Counted from the first letter of the stretch, positions 16,983 to 27,111 are shown. The stretch is DNA of 64,000 nucleotides from Gammaproteobacteria bacterium (GCA_030617815.1 JAUWUS010000003.1:1-64000); one strand, 5' to 3'. Numbers and translations: made by a program. Notes: a model not told the origin generated them from the letters alone.

Positions 16983-18670
16983 TATTCGTCAGTGACGCAA
17001 CCGTGGGACGCATCTTTCACTGATTTAATAAACTTATACAACGTCCCCCGCGTAGCCTTATAAGCAGGCATCACCCACGCTTTTTTACGCTTCGCTAATT
17101 CATCGTCGGTTAAATCAACGGATAAACTATTCGTATTGGCATCAACCGTTATCACATCACCATTTTGTATTAAGGCAATCGGCCCACCTTCCTGCGCTTC
17201 GGGTACAACGTGGCCAATAATGAAACCATGTGAACCACCGGAGAAACGACCATCCGTAATCATAGCCACATCCGAGCCTAAACCTGCACCCATAATGGCG
17301 GAAGTTGGAGTTAACATTTCCGGCATACCGGGCCCACCTTTTGGCCCTTCATAACGGATAACAATGACATCGCCTTTTTGAATTTCATTTTTTTCCAAAC
17401 CCGCGAGCATGTCTTCTTCACAATCATAAACACGTGCAGGACCGATAAAAGTAAGTCCTTCTTTACCGGTAATTTTCGCCACGGAAGCACCGGGGGCCAG
17501 GTTACCTTTTAAAATACGAATATGGCCGGATTCTTTAATCGGTTTATCCAGCGGCATAATGATCTTCTGCCCTTCTTTTAAACCCGGTAAGTCCGCCAGA
17601 TTTTCTTTAATGGTTTTTCCAGTTACCGTCATGCAATCACCATTGATCAAACCGGCTTCAAGTAAATATTTCATCACTGCAGGAATACCACCTACCGCAT
17701 GTAAATCTTCCATGACATATTTGCCACTGGGTTTTAAGTCGGCAATAAACGGAATACGATCACTGACACTCTGGAAATCTTCAATTTTCAATTCAACATC
17801 CACCGCACGCGCCATAGCGAGTAAATGTAAAACCGCGTTAGTCGAACCACCCAGAGCCATCACAATCACCATGGCATTTTCAAATGCGTCACGCGTCATA
17901 ATGTCACGCGGCTTAATATCTTTTTCTAACAGATTCAACATGGCCGCACCGGCACGCACGCATTCATCCATTTTTTCCGGATCAACCGCTGGGGTACAAG
18001 AACTGTATGGCAAGGTCATACCCATTGCTTCAATCGCAGAGGCCATGGTATTGGCGGTATACATACCGCCACACGCACCGGCACCCGGACAGGATTTTTT
18101 CACAATTTCACTGCGCTCTTCTTCTTCAATTTTTCCGGTAATAAATTCACCGTAACTTTGGAAGGCTGAAATAATATCCAGACTCTTATCACCCAGATGA
18201 CCAGCACGAATGGTGCCACCATAAACCATGAGTGAAGGGCGATTTAAACGTCCCATGGCGATCATCACACCGGGCATATTTTTGTCACAACCCGGAATCG
18301 AGATATTACCGTCATACCACTGCGCGCCCATTACCGTCTCAACCGAGTCAGCAATAATTTCACGCGACTGCAATGAATAACTCATGCCGTCCGTGCCCAT
18401 GGAAATACCGTCACTGACACCAATCGTATTAAAACGCATCCCCACCATACCTGCTTTCTGCACGCCCTCTTTTACTTTGGCGGCTAAATCGTTCAGGTGC
18501 ATGTTGCAGGTATTACCTTCCCACCAGACGCTGGAAATACCAATCTCCGGTTTTTTCATGTCAGCTTCGGTCATACCGGTGCCGTAAAGCATGGCTTGTG
18601 ATGCACCCTGTGATTTTGGCTGAGTAATGCGTTGACTGAATTTGTTTAATTTACCGTTGTTGTCGCTCAT
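16982..18670 (-). CDS. ilvD: Dihydroxy-acid dehydratase
   Basis: IlvD dehydrates 2,3-dihydroxy-isovalerate and -methylvalerate in valine and isoleucine synthesis. The 562-residue protein has the family signatures [27 protein letters not shown] and the C-terminal [17 protein letters not shown] with the catalytic Ser loop; the Cys residues ligate the Fe-S cluster. The length fits the shorter IlvD subfamily. GGAGAG precedes the ATG at 18670. It is a lone gene here, divergent from slt. Confidence 0.97.
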   Translation of the reverse strand: MSDNNGKLNKFSQRITQPKSQGASQAMLYGTGMTEADMKKPEIGISSVWWEGNTCNMHLNDLAAKVKEGVQKAGMVGMRFNTIGVSDGISMGTDGMSYSLQSREIIADSVETVMGAQWYDGNISIPGCDKNMPGVMIAMGRLNRPSLMVYGGTIRAGHLGDKSLDIISAFQSYGEFITGKIEEEERSEIVKKSCPGAGACGGMYTANTMASAIEAMGMTLPYSSCTPAVDPEKMDECVRAGAAMLNLLEKDIKPRDIMTRDAFENAMVIVMALGGSTNAVLHLLAMARAVDVELKIEDFQSVSDRIPFIADLKPSGKYVMEDLHAVGGIPAVMKYLLEAGLINGDCMTVTGKTIKENLADLPGLKEGQKIIMPLDKPIKESGHIRILKGNLAPGASVAKITGKEGLTFIGPARVYDCEEDMLAGLEKNEIQKGDVIVIRYEGPKGGPGMPEMLTPTSAIMGAGLGSDVAMITDGRFSGGSHGFIIGHVVPEAQEGGPIALIQNGDVITVDANTNSLSVDLTDDELAKRKKAWVMPAYKATRGTLYKFIKSVKDASHGCVTDE

Positions 18671-18898
18671 GAAGCTCTCCGTATTCGCTCTGGCAGTACT
18701 GAAATTCTGTTTAAACCGGCTCTAAGTCAGGTTTTGAAAAAATAAAGTCGGCTATTATAAGGCAAAGTTGGCAAATAACTGAATCAAACGTTAAATTTCT
18801 GCTTTATTTGCCGATAATAATAATACGCTTTTAAAAAATCCTTTACTCGGGGGAAGTCTTATACCCGCATTATATAAGGGTTTTAAGGACAAAGTTAG

Positions 18899-20944
18899 AT
18901 GCACCTAAGTTATGTCTTAACCAAATATCCAATAAGCGCATTCATTGCGAGTAGTGTTTTATTGTTCAGCCATTTTTCAACCAGTTATGCCTTAAGCCTT
19001 AATAAGCTGCCTGCCGAATCAGAATCCCAACCCTTTGCTTCGCTAGAAAAATCTGAACAATTAAAGAAACAACGAAAACTCTTTATTCAGGCAGAAGAAG
19101 CACTTAAACGTGGGCGTTATACCCAATATCGAAAAATGGAACCACGCTTAACCGACTATCCACTCTATCCTTATTTACTTTATAGAAAACTCGAGCGCCG
19201 TATCAGTAGTACCTCTGATCAAAAAATTCAACATTTTCTGCTGACCTATCACGATACACCATTAGCCAATAAACTCTATTACCGCTGGATTAACTCCCTG
19301 GCACGCAGAGGAAAATCTAACGCACTCGTTCGATACTTCCGCCCTACACAAAATACCAGGCTCCTTTGCCACTATGCCAATGCATTGCATAAAACCGGTA
19401 AAAAAGGCAAAGCCTTTTCACTCATGGGTGAGTTATGGCTAACAGGTGAATCACTGCCAAAAAGCTGTGATCCCATTTTAAAAAAATGGAAAACGGCCGG
19501 TTACATGACCACACCTCGTATTTGGGCACGCATCCATTTAGTCATGAATAAAGGCAAACGCCGCCTCGCAACCTATATCGGTAAATCTCTACCAAAAAAA
19601 GAACGCTTCTGGTTGTCTTTGTGGAAAAAAGTACAACGTCACCCTGAATATGTGCTCAAAGCCGATCAGCATTTTAAAAATCAACACTCACCTGTTATGC
19701 ACTGGATTTTAGTGGATGGCATGACCCGTTTGTCTCGCCGCAAACCGTTAATTGCCGCTCAATACTGGCAGGAAATCCGTAGTAAATACCATTTTAATAA
19801 CGAAGAAAAAGAACGCATTGAGCGCCGTCTGGCGCTCTCTCTGGCCCGCGCAGCCACTCCCCTGAGCCGAGATACCCTGAAAGAATTAAAATTAGATAAC
19901 CACGATGAAAACGTTATTGCGCCCCATATTCTCTCTGCCATTGGCGATAAAGACTGGGATGGCGCACTAGCGTGGTTAAATAACTTAAAAAGTAACCCGC
20001 TTAACAGTGAACGCTGGCAGTACTGGCGTGCACGTACACTCGAAGAAATGGGACGACTGGATGAAGCTCGCTCGCTATATTTACAAATTACTGACAACCG
20101 TTCTTATTACAGTTTTTTAGCCGCTGATCGCATAGGGGATCGCTATCAACTCACTCATCGCCCTATTAATTCACCTGCAGCAGAACTCACAAAACTACAA
20201 CATATTCCCGCCGTTGCGCGTGCCGGTGAGTTATATCAGCTTAAACGTATTGTTGATGCCCGCAGGGAATGGCATTTTGCCATTCAACAAATGGATAAAA
20301 AACAATTGCTCATAGCCGCAGAACTTGCCACTAAATGGGGCTGGCACGATCGCAGTATTATTACGCTGGCTTTAGCGCAATATTGGGATGATCTTGAATT
20401 GCGCTTCCCACTGACCCACAAAAAATACATTGAGAAACAAGCAAAACACGAAAAAATTAATCCCGCATGGGCCTTTGCGGTCATTCGTCAGGAAAGCGCT
20501 TTTACTACAGATGCACGTTCTTCTGCCGGCGCATTAGGCTTAATGCAGCTTATGCCTGGTACCGCCCGGCAAGTTGCCCGCTCCTTGCGTATTAAACGGC
20601 CTAACCGGCGTGATTTACTCAAGAGCAATATCAACATCAAACTGGGGATTCGTTACCTGCGTAAACTTCAGAAGCGTTTTAACGGCAGTTCTGTGCTCGC
20701 CACCGCGGCGTATAATGCAGGGCCACATCGCGTAAAACGCTGGTTACCTAAAGAAGAAACCCAAAGCGCAGACTTATGGATTGAGAATATACCCTTTACC
20801 GAAACTCGAAAATATCTCAAGCGAGTACTCACTTACACTATCATTTATGAACAGCGACTCGGCCTGGAAAGCAAACCCTTGCTGGAACGCATGACGCCTA
20901 TTTCCAGACCATCTTCCTCATCGTCATTAAGCAAAAAAATATAA
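18899..20944 (+). CDS. slt: Soluble lytic murein transglycosylase
   Basis: A 681-residue periplasmic enzyme that cleaves glycan strands to anhydro-muropeptides. A signal peptide ends near residue 32 (FSTSYALS). Residues about 40-480 are the long helical superhelix (U and L domains), and the C-terminal SLT domain has catalytic E532 in AVIRQESAF, then SSAGALGLMQLMPGTA and TAAYNAGPHRV. Length fits the Slt70 family. Divergent from ilvD with a 228-bp shared upstream region that shows no repeat. Confidence 0.96.
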   Translation: MHLSYVLTKYPISAFIASSVLLFSHFSTSYALSLNKLPAESESQPFASLEKSEQLKKQRKLFIQAEEALKRGRYTQYRKMEPRLTDYPLYPYLLYRKLERRISSTSDQKIQHFLLTYHDTPLANKLYYRWINSLARRGKSNALVRYFRPTQNTRLLCHYANALHKTGKKGKAFSLMGELWLTGESLPKSCDPILKKWKTAGYMTTPRIWARIHLVMNKGKRRLATYIGKSLPKKERFWLSLWKKVQRHPEYVLKADQHFKNQHSPVMHWILVDGMTRLSRRKPLIAAQYWQEIRSKYHFNNEEKERIERRLALSLARAATPLSRDTLKELKLDNHDENVIAPHILSAIGDKDWDGALAWLNNLKSNPLNSERWQYWRARTLEEMGRLDEARSLYLQITDNRSYYSFLAADRIGDRYQLTHRPINSPAAELTKLQHIPAVARAGELYQLKRIVDARREWHFAIQQMDKKQLLIAAELATKWGWHDRSIITLALAQYWDDLELRFPLTHKKYIEKQAKHEKINPAWAFAVIRQESAFTTDARSSAGALGLMQLMPGTARQVARSLRIKRPNRRDLLKSNINIKLGIRYLRKLQKRFNGSSVLATAAYNAGPHRVKRWLPKEETQSADLWIENIPFTETRKYLKRVLTYTIIYEQRLGLESKPLLERMTPISRPSSSSSLSKKI

Positions 20945-21029
20945 ATTAACCCTGCTCTCATAATTAAAGACTGACTTTATTCGGCCGATATAAGAGATAG
21001 AAGTAAACTTACGCCAATGGAGTCTCGAT

Positions 21030-21164
21030 ATGTTATCCATTTTTGTCACCGCCCTTTCAGGCCTCATACTTTTTATTATGGGTTACTATTTTGGCCACCA
21101 ATTTGGCAGCACTCGTCATATTCGTGAGCAATTGACAAAAATCAGAACAAACAACAAAGATTAA
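21030..21164 (+). CDS. Single-pass small membrane protein (44 aa)
   Basis: An ATG with GGAG seven bases upstream opens a 44-codon frame. Residues about 4-22 form one transmembrane helix (IFVTALSGLILFIMGYYFG), followed by a polar tail with HIREQL and a terminal NNKD. It overlaps the stop of the convergent 95-aa gene by 3 bp. The good ribosome site and sensible helix-plus-tail architecture argue it is real; function unknown. Confidence 0.55.
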   Translation: MLSIFVTALSGLILFIMGYYFGHQFGSTRHIREQLTKIRTNNKD

Positions 21165-21448
21165 CTTGGCACCAATAGATTAGTTGTACATTCCATATCG
21201 TAACCATAAAAATCTTTTAAATAGCGAAACACATGCTTCTTGTCGAAATCGAGATGTGCCTCCAACCCTTCAATGACGCTACGCGCTAAATCACTGGCCG
21301 CTTTATCTTCACGATTAATAATAAACACACGGTTATCCAGCCTGAATCCCGCATTTAACATACGTTCCTTAATGACATCCCAAATTTCCTGACACGCCTC
21401 TTCTGAATTATTTTCATAATCAAGATTAATAACAACAGCGTAACTCAT
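21161..21448 (-). CDS. Conserved hypothetical protein (95 aa)
   Basis: A compact mixed alpha/beta protein: opening strand MSYAVVINLDY, a helix EEACQEIWDVIKERMLNAGF, then strand RVFIINR and a second helix ARSVIEGLEAHL. The pattern suggests a ferredoxin-like or ACT-like fold, but no family is recognised. Soluble, no Cys pair. It converges with the 44-aa membrane protein gene. Confidence 0.6.
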   Translation of the reverse strand: MSYAVVINLDYENNSEEACQEIWDVIKERMLNAGFRLDNRVFIINREDKAASDLARSVIEGLEAHLDFDKKHVFRYLKDFYGYDMECTTNLLVPS

Positions 21449-21671
21449 ACAAGCCTCTCTATGCTGATTGCATTCAATAAAATATTACGATAATTTTTAA
21501 TTTAATCAATAAGTTAAAAAGAATACTTGATTAATATTCTAGATGTTTGTATAAATACAGTCAGATTAACAAATAAAGATTAAATTTTAGTCCAAAATAA
21601 CAAGAATAATCAAATATTTCTCACTTAATCCAGTTTGTATCTGTTTAAAATCAATAGGTTACAACGCATAC

Positions 21672-21700
21672 TTTACAAGTTACTTTAAGTTGGTTATATT
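21672..21700 (+). promoter_or_regulatory. Sigma-70-type promoter of the 47-aa gene
   Basis: TTTACA at 21672-21677 and TATATT at 21695-21700 are separated by exactly 17 bases and lie 27 bp before the ATG at 21728. This is one of the clearest promoter matches in the window and supports the small ORF downstream. Confidence 0.6.
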
Positions 21701-21727
21701 ACCTCCTGAAATGAGGAGAATATCACC

Positions 21728-21871
21728 ATGATTAGACAGCCTAGTATTCCTGTTTACGAAGTTAAAGAAGTCAGCCTGGAGCAGGCCATTTTGCTCATCG
21801 CTTCTGAGAAAGAGAAAGAAAAAACCATTTTCAAGGAATCTGCTGAGCGAATGCTCCAGCTTTGTGCATAA
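21728..21871 (+). CDS. Small soluble protein (47 aa)
   Basis: An ATG preceded by GAGGAGAATATCACC opens 47 codons. The product (MIRQPSIPVYEVKEVSLEQA and onward) is a predicted amphipathic helical protein with a very charged middle (SEKEKEKTIFKES) and one Cys near the end. The promoter and Shine-Dalgarno site directly upstream make expression likely. No family recognised. Confidence 0.55.
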   Translation: MIRQPSIPVYEVKEVSLEQAILLIASEKEKEKTIFKESAERMLQLCA

Positions 21872-21900
21872 AAAATAACTGAAAAATCAGGTTCACCCCC

Positions 21901-21935
21901 GGCTAATCCAAGGTGCGACGGCATCTGGATTGGCC
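21901..21935. other. Strong hairpin between the 47-aa gene and rsd
   Basis: A 35-nt sequence folds into a 15-bp stem: GGCTAATCCA at 21901-21910 pairs with TGGATTGGCC at 21926-21935, then GGTGC with GCATC, with one bulged A, two G-U pairs and a GACG tetraloop. It lies after both convergent genes (47-aa gene on plus, rsd on minus). Neither side has an adjacent T run, so it is not a standard terminator; it may protect 3' ends or stop transcription with help. Confidence 0.6.
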
Positions 21936-21966
21936 ACCCTTAATTACCGAGTACGCGGAAGGAAAA

Positions 21967-22422
21967 TCAAGCTTCTGCTCGACTACTTTTAGATACAGCA
22001 AAAGCAGAAATGACTTGATCTTCATATAAGATTCGATCAGCCAGAATTTCACCCAAACCCGATAAATCACTGTCCAAAGACGAAAAATATTGTCCTTTTT
22101 GTTCTGCATCGTATTTATCATTAAAATCAAGAAATTGTTCTGTGGTCTGAGAAATGTTTGGATAAACCTTTTCAGCTAAAAGACGCACATTAGTACGGCG
22201 CTCAGTACCATCTGCAAGAAAACGGTATAATTGAAAATGTGCGCTTGCAATATAGTCCATTAATGTTTCACAAAACTCCTGTAAAACAACAGAAACATCA
22301 TCTGCCTCCTCAAAAGGACGCAACGCAGCAAGCTCACTATAAAGTGATAGAGTTTCTTTCCTTGCGCCTAATAACGAATCCATCTTTTGTCGTGATTCAC
22401 TCACACCTTCATTCCCAGACAT
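21967..22422 (-). CDS. rsd: Regulator of sigma D, Rsd/AlgQ family
   Basis: Rsd binds region 4 of the major sigma factor and reduces its pool in stationary phase; the Pseudomonas homologue AlgQ also affects alginate genes. The 151-residue protein is all helical with the family pattern LGARKETLSLYSELAALRPF, then FCETLMDYIASAHFQLYRFL. AGGGAGA precedes the ATG at 22422. The C-terminal SKSSRAEA is a short tail. A strong hairpin lies 32 bp beyond its stop. Confidence 0.85.
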   Translation of the reverse strand: MSGNEGVSESRQKMDSLLGARKETLSLYSELAALRPFEEADDVSVVLQEFCETLMDYIASAHFQLYRFLADGTERRTNVRLLAEKVYPNISQTTEQFLDFNDKYDAEQKGQYFSSLDSDLSGLGEILADRILYEDQVISAFAVSKSSRAEA

Positions 22423-22700
22423 TCTAATTTTCTCCCTTTCTACCTAAATTTTAAAACGCTATTAAGCAATATTATTATGCGTTAACTATCCAACGTCAGC
22501 GTGTTTATTGCAAGCCTGTAATTGTAAAAAGGGCCACAAGAACAAACATAAACTTTATAACATTCTGCTAAATATCAACAAATGCTTAAATTGTTAAAGC
22601 AATTTTTTCAGTACACTGTCTAACTGCGCTATAATTTAAAACAATTTCTCACACTAAAATCACCTCAGATATTAACCTTACAGTTAAACAGGTTTACAGC

Positions 22701-24068
22701 ATGCCCAACATCCCAGAATTACTTTTACCCGCCGGTACCATCAGAAACATGCGCTATGCGTTCGCCTATGGTGCGGATGCCGTTTATGCCGGCCAACCTC
22801 GTTACAGCCTGCGTGTGAGAAATAATGACTTCACCCTGGAAAACCTTGAAACAGGCATTAACGAAGCACACCAACAAGGCAAAAAGTTTTTTGTTGCCAG
22901 TAACCTGATGCCACACAACAGCAAAATTAAAACCTACATGGCGGATATGGCACCAGTTATAGCGCTCAAACCCGATGCACTGATCATGGCTGATCCTGGA
23001 CTGATTATGATGGTAAGAGAAAAGTGGCCAGAAGTACCGGTTCATCTTTCCGTACAAGCCAACACCGTTAATTACGCGGCAGTGAAATTCTGGCAGGCAT
23101 TAGGTGTTAGCCGCATCATTTTATCGCGCGAGCTTTCTCTCGATGAAATCGAAGAAATCAGGCAGCAGTGTCCAGAAATGGAGCTTGAAGTATTTGTGCA
23201 TGGTGCTTTATGTATTGCTTATTCAGGACGGTGTTTATTATCTGGCTACTTTAATCACCGAGATCCAAACCAGGGCGCTTGCACCAATGCCTGTCGTTGG
23301 GAATACAAAGTCCATGACGCCGATGAAAATGAACTGGGAGATGTGACAAAATCAAGCGATGTTGAAAAAATAGAATTTGATGCCATGGCGGCAATTAATA
23401 CACCCGAAGCCTTTCCTGAAATAAAAGTGCAGCGCCACCCCTTAGCCGATAAAACCTATTTAATTGAAGAAACCAACCGTTCAGGCCAGTACATGCCGAT
23501 AATGGAAGATGAACACGGCACCTATATTATGAACTCCAAAGATTTACGCGCCATTCAATACATTGACCGTTTAACCAAAATTGGTATTGATTCATTCAAA
23601 ATTGAAGGTCGCACTAAATCATATTATTACGTTGCCCGCACCGCGCAACTTTATCGCCAGGCAATCGAAGACGCTCTTGCCGGTAAAGAATTTGATGCTA
23701 ACTTATTTGGGAAATTAGAAGGTCTTGCTAACCGGGGTTATACCGAAGGTTTTTATGACCGTCACCCAAAACAGGATTATCAAAATTATTTAACCGGCCA
23801 CTCAATAAGCAATCAACAAAAATTTGTTGGTGAAATCAAAAGTTATGATGCCGAAAAAGGACTGGCCGAAGTACTGGTTAAAAACAAATTTGCCGTCGGT
23901 GATTCACTTGAAGTAATCACACCGCAGGGTAACCAAACCATTACCTTAGAACACATGGAAAGTTTAAAGGGCGAAGAAATGCAGGAAGCCCCTGGTGGTG
24001 GCTATGAAATCCGTATACCGTTGCCTCAAGCGGATTACGAGCAAGCCTTAATAGCCAGAAACCTATAA
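22701..24068 (+). CDS. trhP: tRNA U34 hydroxylation protein TrhP (YegQ, peptidase U32 family)
   Basis: TrhP, formerly YegQ, is needed for prephenate-dependent hydroxylation of wobble uridine-34 to ho5U, the substrate of the CmoA/CmoB system. The 455-residue protein opens with PELLLPAGTIRNMRYAFAYGADAVYAG and contains the U32 signature EVFVHGALCIAYSGRCLLS and the Cys-rich NQGACTNACRWEY, with a later IDSFKIEGRTKSYYYV block. These are the family hallmarks of the full-length YegQ branch. The other cmo5U34 genes are also in this window. Confidence 0.93.
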   Translation: MPNIPELLLPAGTIRNMRYAFAYGADAVYAGQPRYSLRVRNNDFTLENLETGINEAHQQGKKFFVASNLMPHNSKIKTYMADMAPVIALKPDALIMADPGLIMMVREKWPEVPVHLSVQANTVNYAAVKFWQALGVSRIILSRELSLDEIEEIRQQCPEMELEVFVHGALCIAYSGRCLLSGYFNHRDPNQGACTNACRWEYKVHDADENELGDVTKSSDVEKIEFDAMAAINTPEAFPEIKVQRHPLADKTYLIEETNRSGQYMPIMEDEHGTYIMNSKDLRAIQYIDRLTKIGIDSFKIEGRTKSYYYVARTAQLYRQAIEDALAGKEFDANLFGKLEGLANRGYTEGFYDRHPKQDYQNYLTGHSISNQQKFVGEIKSYDAEKGLAEVLVKNKFAVGDSLEVITPQGNQTITLEHMESLKGEEMQEAPGGGYEIRIPLPQADYEQALIARNL

Positions 24069-24079
24069 ATACAAAAAAT

Positions 24080-24206
24080 TTAACCACGGAGGACACAGAG
24101 TTCACAGAGAAAAACCGTTAATTAAAATCACTTTATATCGGTCTATCCTGAAAGGTATAAATATATTTGTCCTAACCCTCTGTGTACTCCGTGTCCTCTG
24201 TGGTAA
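24080..24206. mobile_element. ACCACGGAGGACACAGAG inverted-repeat element
   Basis: A 127-bp non-coding unit with imperfect ~30-bp inverted ends: TTAACCACGGAGGACACAG at the left and the matching CCTCTGTGGTAA at 24195-24206. The right arm begins near 24177. Related half-units occur at 16217 and 16251. The motif family is widely seen between genes in unrelated bacteria. No transposase is encoded. Confidence 0.65.
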
Positions 24207-24245
24207 GTTTATAAAAATAAATATAAACGGCCGACATACTATAAT

Positions 24246-25703
24246 ATGGATTTTATAACGCCTGACTCGCTTTATCTTTGCATCGACCAGGGTGGTCATG
24301 CCAGCCGCGCTATCGTTTTTAATCACAGTGGCGAAATGATTAGCAGCGCCTATTGCGATGTTAATACAGAATATCCCGCCAAACATTTTGTTGAGCTCAA
24401 TGCAGACGAAGTCATTGAATCCATCAACAACTCAATCAAACAAGTATTGGAAAACCTGGGCGAGAAGAAACATAAAATTGTTGCTGCCGGACTTGCCACG
24501 CAACGCTCAAACATTGTTTGCTGGAATAAAGAAACAGGAGAAGCTTTATCTCCCGTCATCAGCTGGCAGGATCGTCGTAATACAAAATGGCTGGAACAAT
24601 TCAACGACCAAAATGAACTCATTCACCGAATCACGGGATTATTTTTATCACCACATTACGGTGCAAGTAAATTACGCTGGTGTCTTGATAATATTCCTGA
24701 AGTAAAAGATGCCTTAGATAAAAACACCTTAGCCTTTGGCCCGATGGCCAGTTTTATTGCCTTTCGCTTAACCAAAGAAAAAACATTTGCTGTTGATCCG
24801 GTTAGCGCTTCCCGCACGCAACTGTGGAATTTAAAACAACACGACTGGGATAATGAGCTATTACACTTATTTGATATTCCTTTTTCTGCATTACCTGAAT
24901 GTGTTGCCTCTATTTATGATTATGGAAACTTAATATTAGATGAGCTAACTATTCCACTTCAATTAGTTACCGGCGATCAATCCGCCGCAATATATGCCTA
25001 TGGTGAACTGCAAGCAGATACTGCTTACGTCAACACCGGCACTGGCGCTTTTCTTTCCCGTTCTTCAGGACCATTATCCTTATTCAGTCGACGCTTGTTA
25101 ACCAGCATTATTTTTCAGGACGTGGAACATAAAAAAATACAAAACCATTATGTCCTTGAAGGAACCATCAATGGTGCCGGCAGCGCATTAGAATGGTTAA
25201 GCAAGCAATATCCAGACACCAATATTTTTAAGCATCTGCCAGAATGGTTAAACGAAATCGAACTACCACCACTTTTTTTAAATGGTGTCTCCGGTTTAGG
25301 CGCGCCCTTCTGGCTACCTGGTTTTATAAGCCAGTTTAATCGCGAAGCAAACATTAATGAAAAATCTGTCGCAATAATTGAAAGCATTGTATTTTTATTA
25401 AAGGCCTGCCTGGATGAAATGGATAAACTTTCTTCGCCACCCGAACAGTTTCAAATAACCGGTGGCCTCGCCTCACTTCATGGATTAAATCAACGGCTTG
25501 CCGATCTTTCCGGCCTGCCCGTTTACTGCCCAACTGTATGTGAAGCAACCGCAAGAGGCACAGCATATTTATTAGCCGAACAGCCAGCAAGCTGGCCAGA
25601 ACAAGATGCAGGAGTTTGGTTTAAACCAGAAGAAAATATCGAACTAGCAAAACGGTATGATGAATGGCTGGCTTTAATGCTGAAAACTATGCGTAGCAAA
25701 TAA
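24246..25703 (+). CDS. FGGY-family carbohydrate kinase (glycerol kinase-like)
   Basis: A 485-residue sugar kinase. The N-terminal domain starts with the phosphate-binding LCIDQGGHASRAIVF (usually DQGTT/S) and has GLATQRSNIVCW and ISWQDRR; the C-terminal domain has VTGDQSAAIYA, NTGTGAFL and the adenosine-binding FQITGGLAS. These blocks are closest to glycerol kinases, but the DQGGH start and several insertions make the substrate uncertain. A GlpD and a glycerophosphodiesterase nearby support glycerol or another polyol. It directly follows an inverted-repeat element that may carry its upstream region. Confidence 0.85.
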   Translation: MDFITPDSLYLCIDQGGHASRAIVFNHSGEMISSAYCDVNTEYPAKHFVELNADEVIESINNSIKQVLENLGEKKHKIVAAGLATQRSNIVCWNKETGEALSPVISWQDRRNTKWLEQFNDQNELIHRITGLFLSPHYGASKLRWCLDNIPEVKDALDKNTLAFGPMASFIAFRLTKEKTFAVDPVSASRTQLWNLKQHDWDNELLHLFDIPFSALPECVASIYDYGNLILDELTIPLQLVTGDQSAAIYAYGELQADTAYVNTGTGAFLSRSSGPLSLFSRRLLTSIIFQDVEHKKIQNHYVLEGTINGAGSALEWLSKQYPDTNIFKHLPEWLNEIELPPLFLNGVSGLGAPFWLPGFISQFNREANINEKSVAIIESIVFLLKACLDEMDKLSSPPEQFQITGGLASLHGLNQRLADLSGLPVYCPTVCEATARGTAYLLAEQPASWPEQDAGVWFKPEENIELAKRYDEWLALMLKTMRSK

Positions 25704-25887
25704 TATTTAATATTATAAAGACCGCTTTCGGCCATTAGCAGACATTCAGAATATGAAAAACAAAGTTAGAAGTGTCTTTACACCTTCTTATTTACCTAGT
25801 GGAAATAGAAAATATTGTTATGTTGTTATTGAGTGATGTAATCTAATAATCATTCATACATACTTTTAGTCGTAGGAACTTTAGTTT

Positions 25888-27111
25888 ATGAGCAAAAAAA
25901 TTGTCCTAAAACGTAGCTTGTCTCTTCCTATGCTGGTCCTTTATGGGCTTGGTACAACAATCGGTGCGGGCATTTATGCTTTGGTTGGTGAGATTGCCAG
26001 TGTTGCTGGATATTTCGCGCCTATCTCTTTCCTTATCGCGTCTATTATGGCGAGCTTTACGGCAATATCATTTGCAGAATTGTGCGGTCGTTTCCCCCGG
26101 GCTGCCGGTGCAGCATTGTACGTCAAACAAGGTTTCAGCTCTGAACGTTTTTCGACAATTGTCGGGCTTCTTGTGATCACGGCTGGTTTGGTTTCGGCGG
26201 CAGCACTGGTTAACGGTTTTGTAGGTTATTTACATCAATTTATCGGTATAGATCGTGTCATTGCTATCGTGATGGTGACTGTGTTGCTTGGTAGTATTGC
26301 CGCATGGGGCATCGCTGAGTCGGTAACTGTAGCGAGTTTGATTACTGTGATTGAAATTATCGGATTACTACTAGTGATCGTTGTTAGTAGTGAAGCATTA
26401 TCTTCTTTTTCTACCCGATGGCCTGAATTGATTCCCTCTACTGATACTATCAGTTGGGGTGGTATTTATTTTGGTGCTGTCCTTTCATTTTATGCCTTTA
26501 TCGGTTTTGAGGATATGGTTGATGTGGCCGAAGAAGTTAAAGAAGTAAAACGTAACCTTCCTATGGCGATTCTGCTTACACTTGGCATCACTACTTTTAT
26601 ATATATGTTGTTAATGGTGACAGTCGTGTTATCTTTACCGCCTGAAGAACTAGCCTCAAGTGAAGCACCTCTTGCACAAATCTATGAGCTGCATACGGGA
26701 GATAAGGCAATCGTTATCAGTATTATAGGCATGTTCGCTATAATCAACGGAGCCTTAATTCAAATGATCATGGTCTCGCGGGTATTGTACGGATTAAGTT
26801 CACGCGGACAGCTACCCGATCTATTAGGTGTGGTGCATCATCGAACACGCACACCTCTCGTTGCAACAGCTGTGGCTACTATAATCGTTCTTATACTTGC
26901 TCTGTTAGGCCGTCTTGGTTCACTTGCTGAAGCGACTTCAGTAATAATGTTAACGATCTTTTCGATAGTGAATCTTGCACTATGGAAAATTAAACGACGC
27001 GATCCACATCCAGTTGATGTAAGGACATTTCCGATCTGGATACCCATCATTGGCTTCTTTGTCAGTTTTGGGTTTGTTGTTAGTGAAGTTATCAACTTTT
27101 TAAAGGGATGA
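25888..27111 (+). CDS. APC-family amino-acid permease
   Basis: A 407-residue inner-membrane protein with about eleven or twelve hydrophobic segments. The first helix carries the APC signature YGLGTTIGAGIYALVG, followed by ASFTAISFAELCGRFPRAAGAALYV. SFYAFIGFEDMVDVAEEVK is the conserved helix 6 and 7 region of this family. Substrate not predictable. It separates the FGGY kinase from GlpD and its codon use looks less AT-biased than its neighbours, so it may have been inserted into a glycerol locus. Confidence 0.88.
   Translation: MSKKIVLKRSLSLPMLVLYGLGTTIGAGIYALVGEIASVAGYFAPISFLIASIMASFTAISFAELCGRFPRAAGAALYVKQGFSSERFSTIVGLLVITAGLVSAAALVNGFVGYLHQFIGIDRVIAIVMVTVLLGSIAAWGIAESVTVASLITVIEIIGLLLVIVVSSEALSSFSTRWPELIPSTDTISWGGIYFGAVLSFYAFIGFEDMVDVAEEVKEVKRNLPMAILLTLGITTFIYMLLMVTVVLSLPPEELASSEAPLAQIYELHTGDKAIVISIIGMFAIINGALIQMIMVSRVLYGLSSRGQLPDLLGVVHHRTRTPLVATAVATIIVLILALLGRLGSLAEATSVIMLTIFSIVNLALWKIKRRDPHPVDVRTFPIWIPIIGFFVSFGFVVSEVINFLKG

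Noticed and set aside
17559-18155. 198-codon open frame opposite ilvD
   Set aside because: It is the antisense of a well-conserved coding region and has no family features; a shadow of ilvD.
21703-21720. CTCCT/AGGAG hairpin that could hide the ribosome site of the 47-aa gene
   Set aside because: The promoter at 21672-21700 predicts a transcript start near 21707, so the left arm would not be in the RNA.
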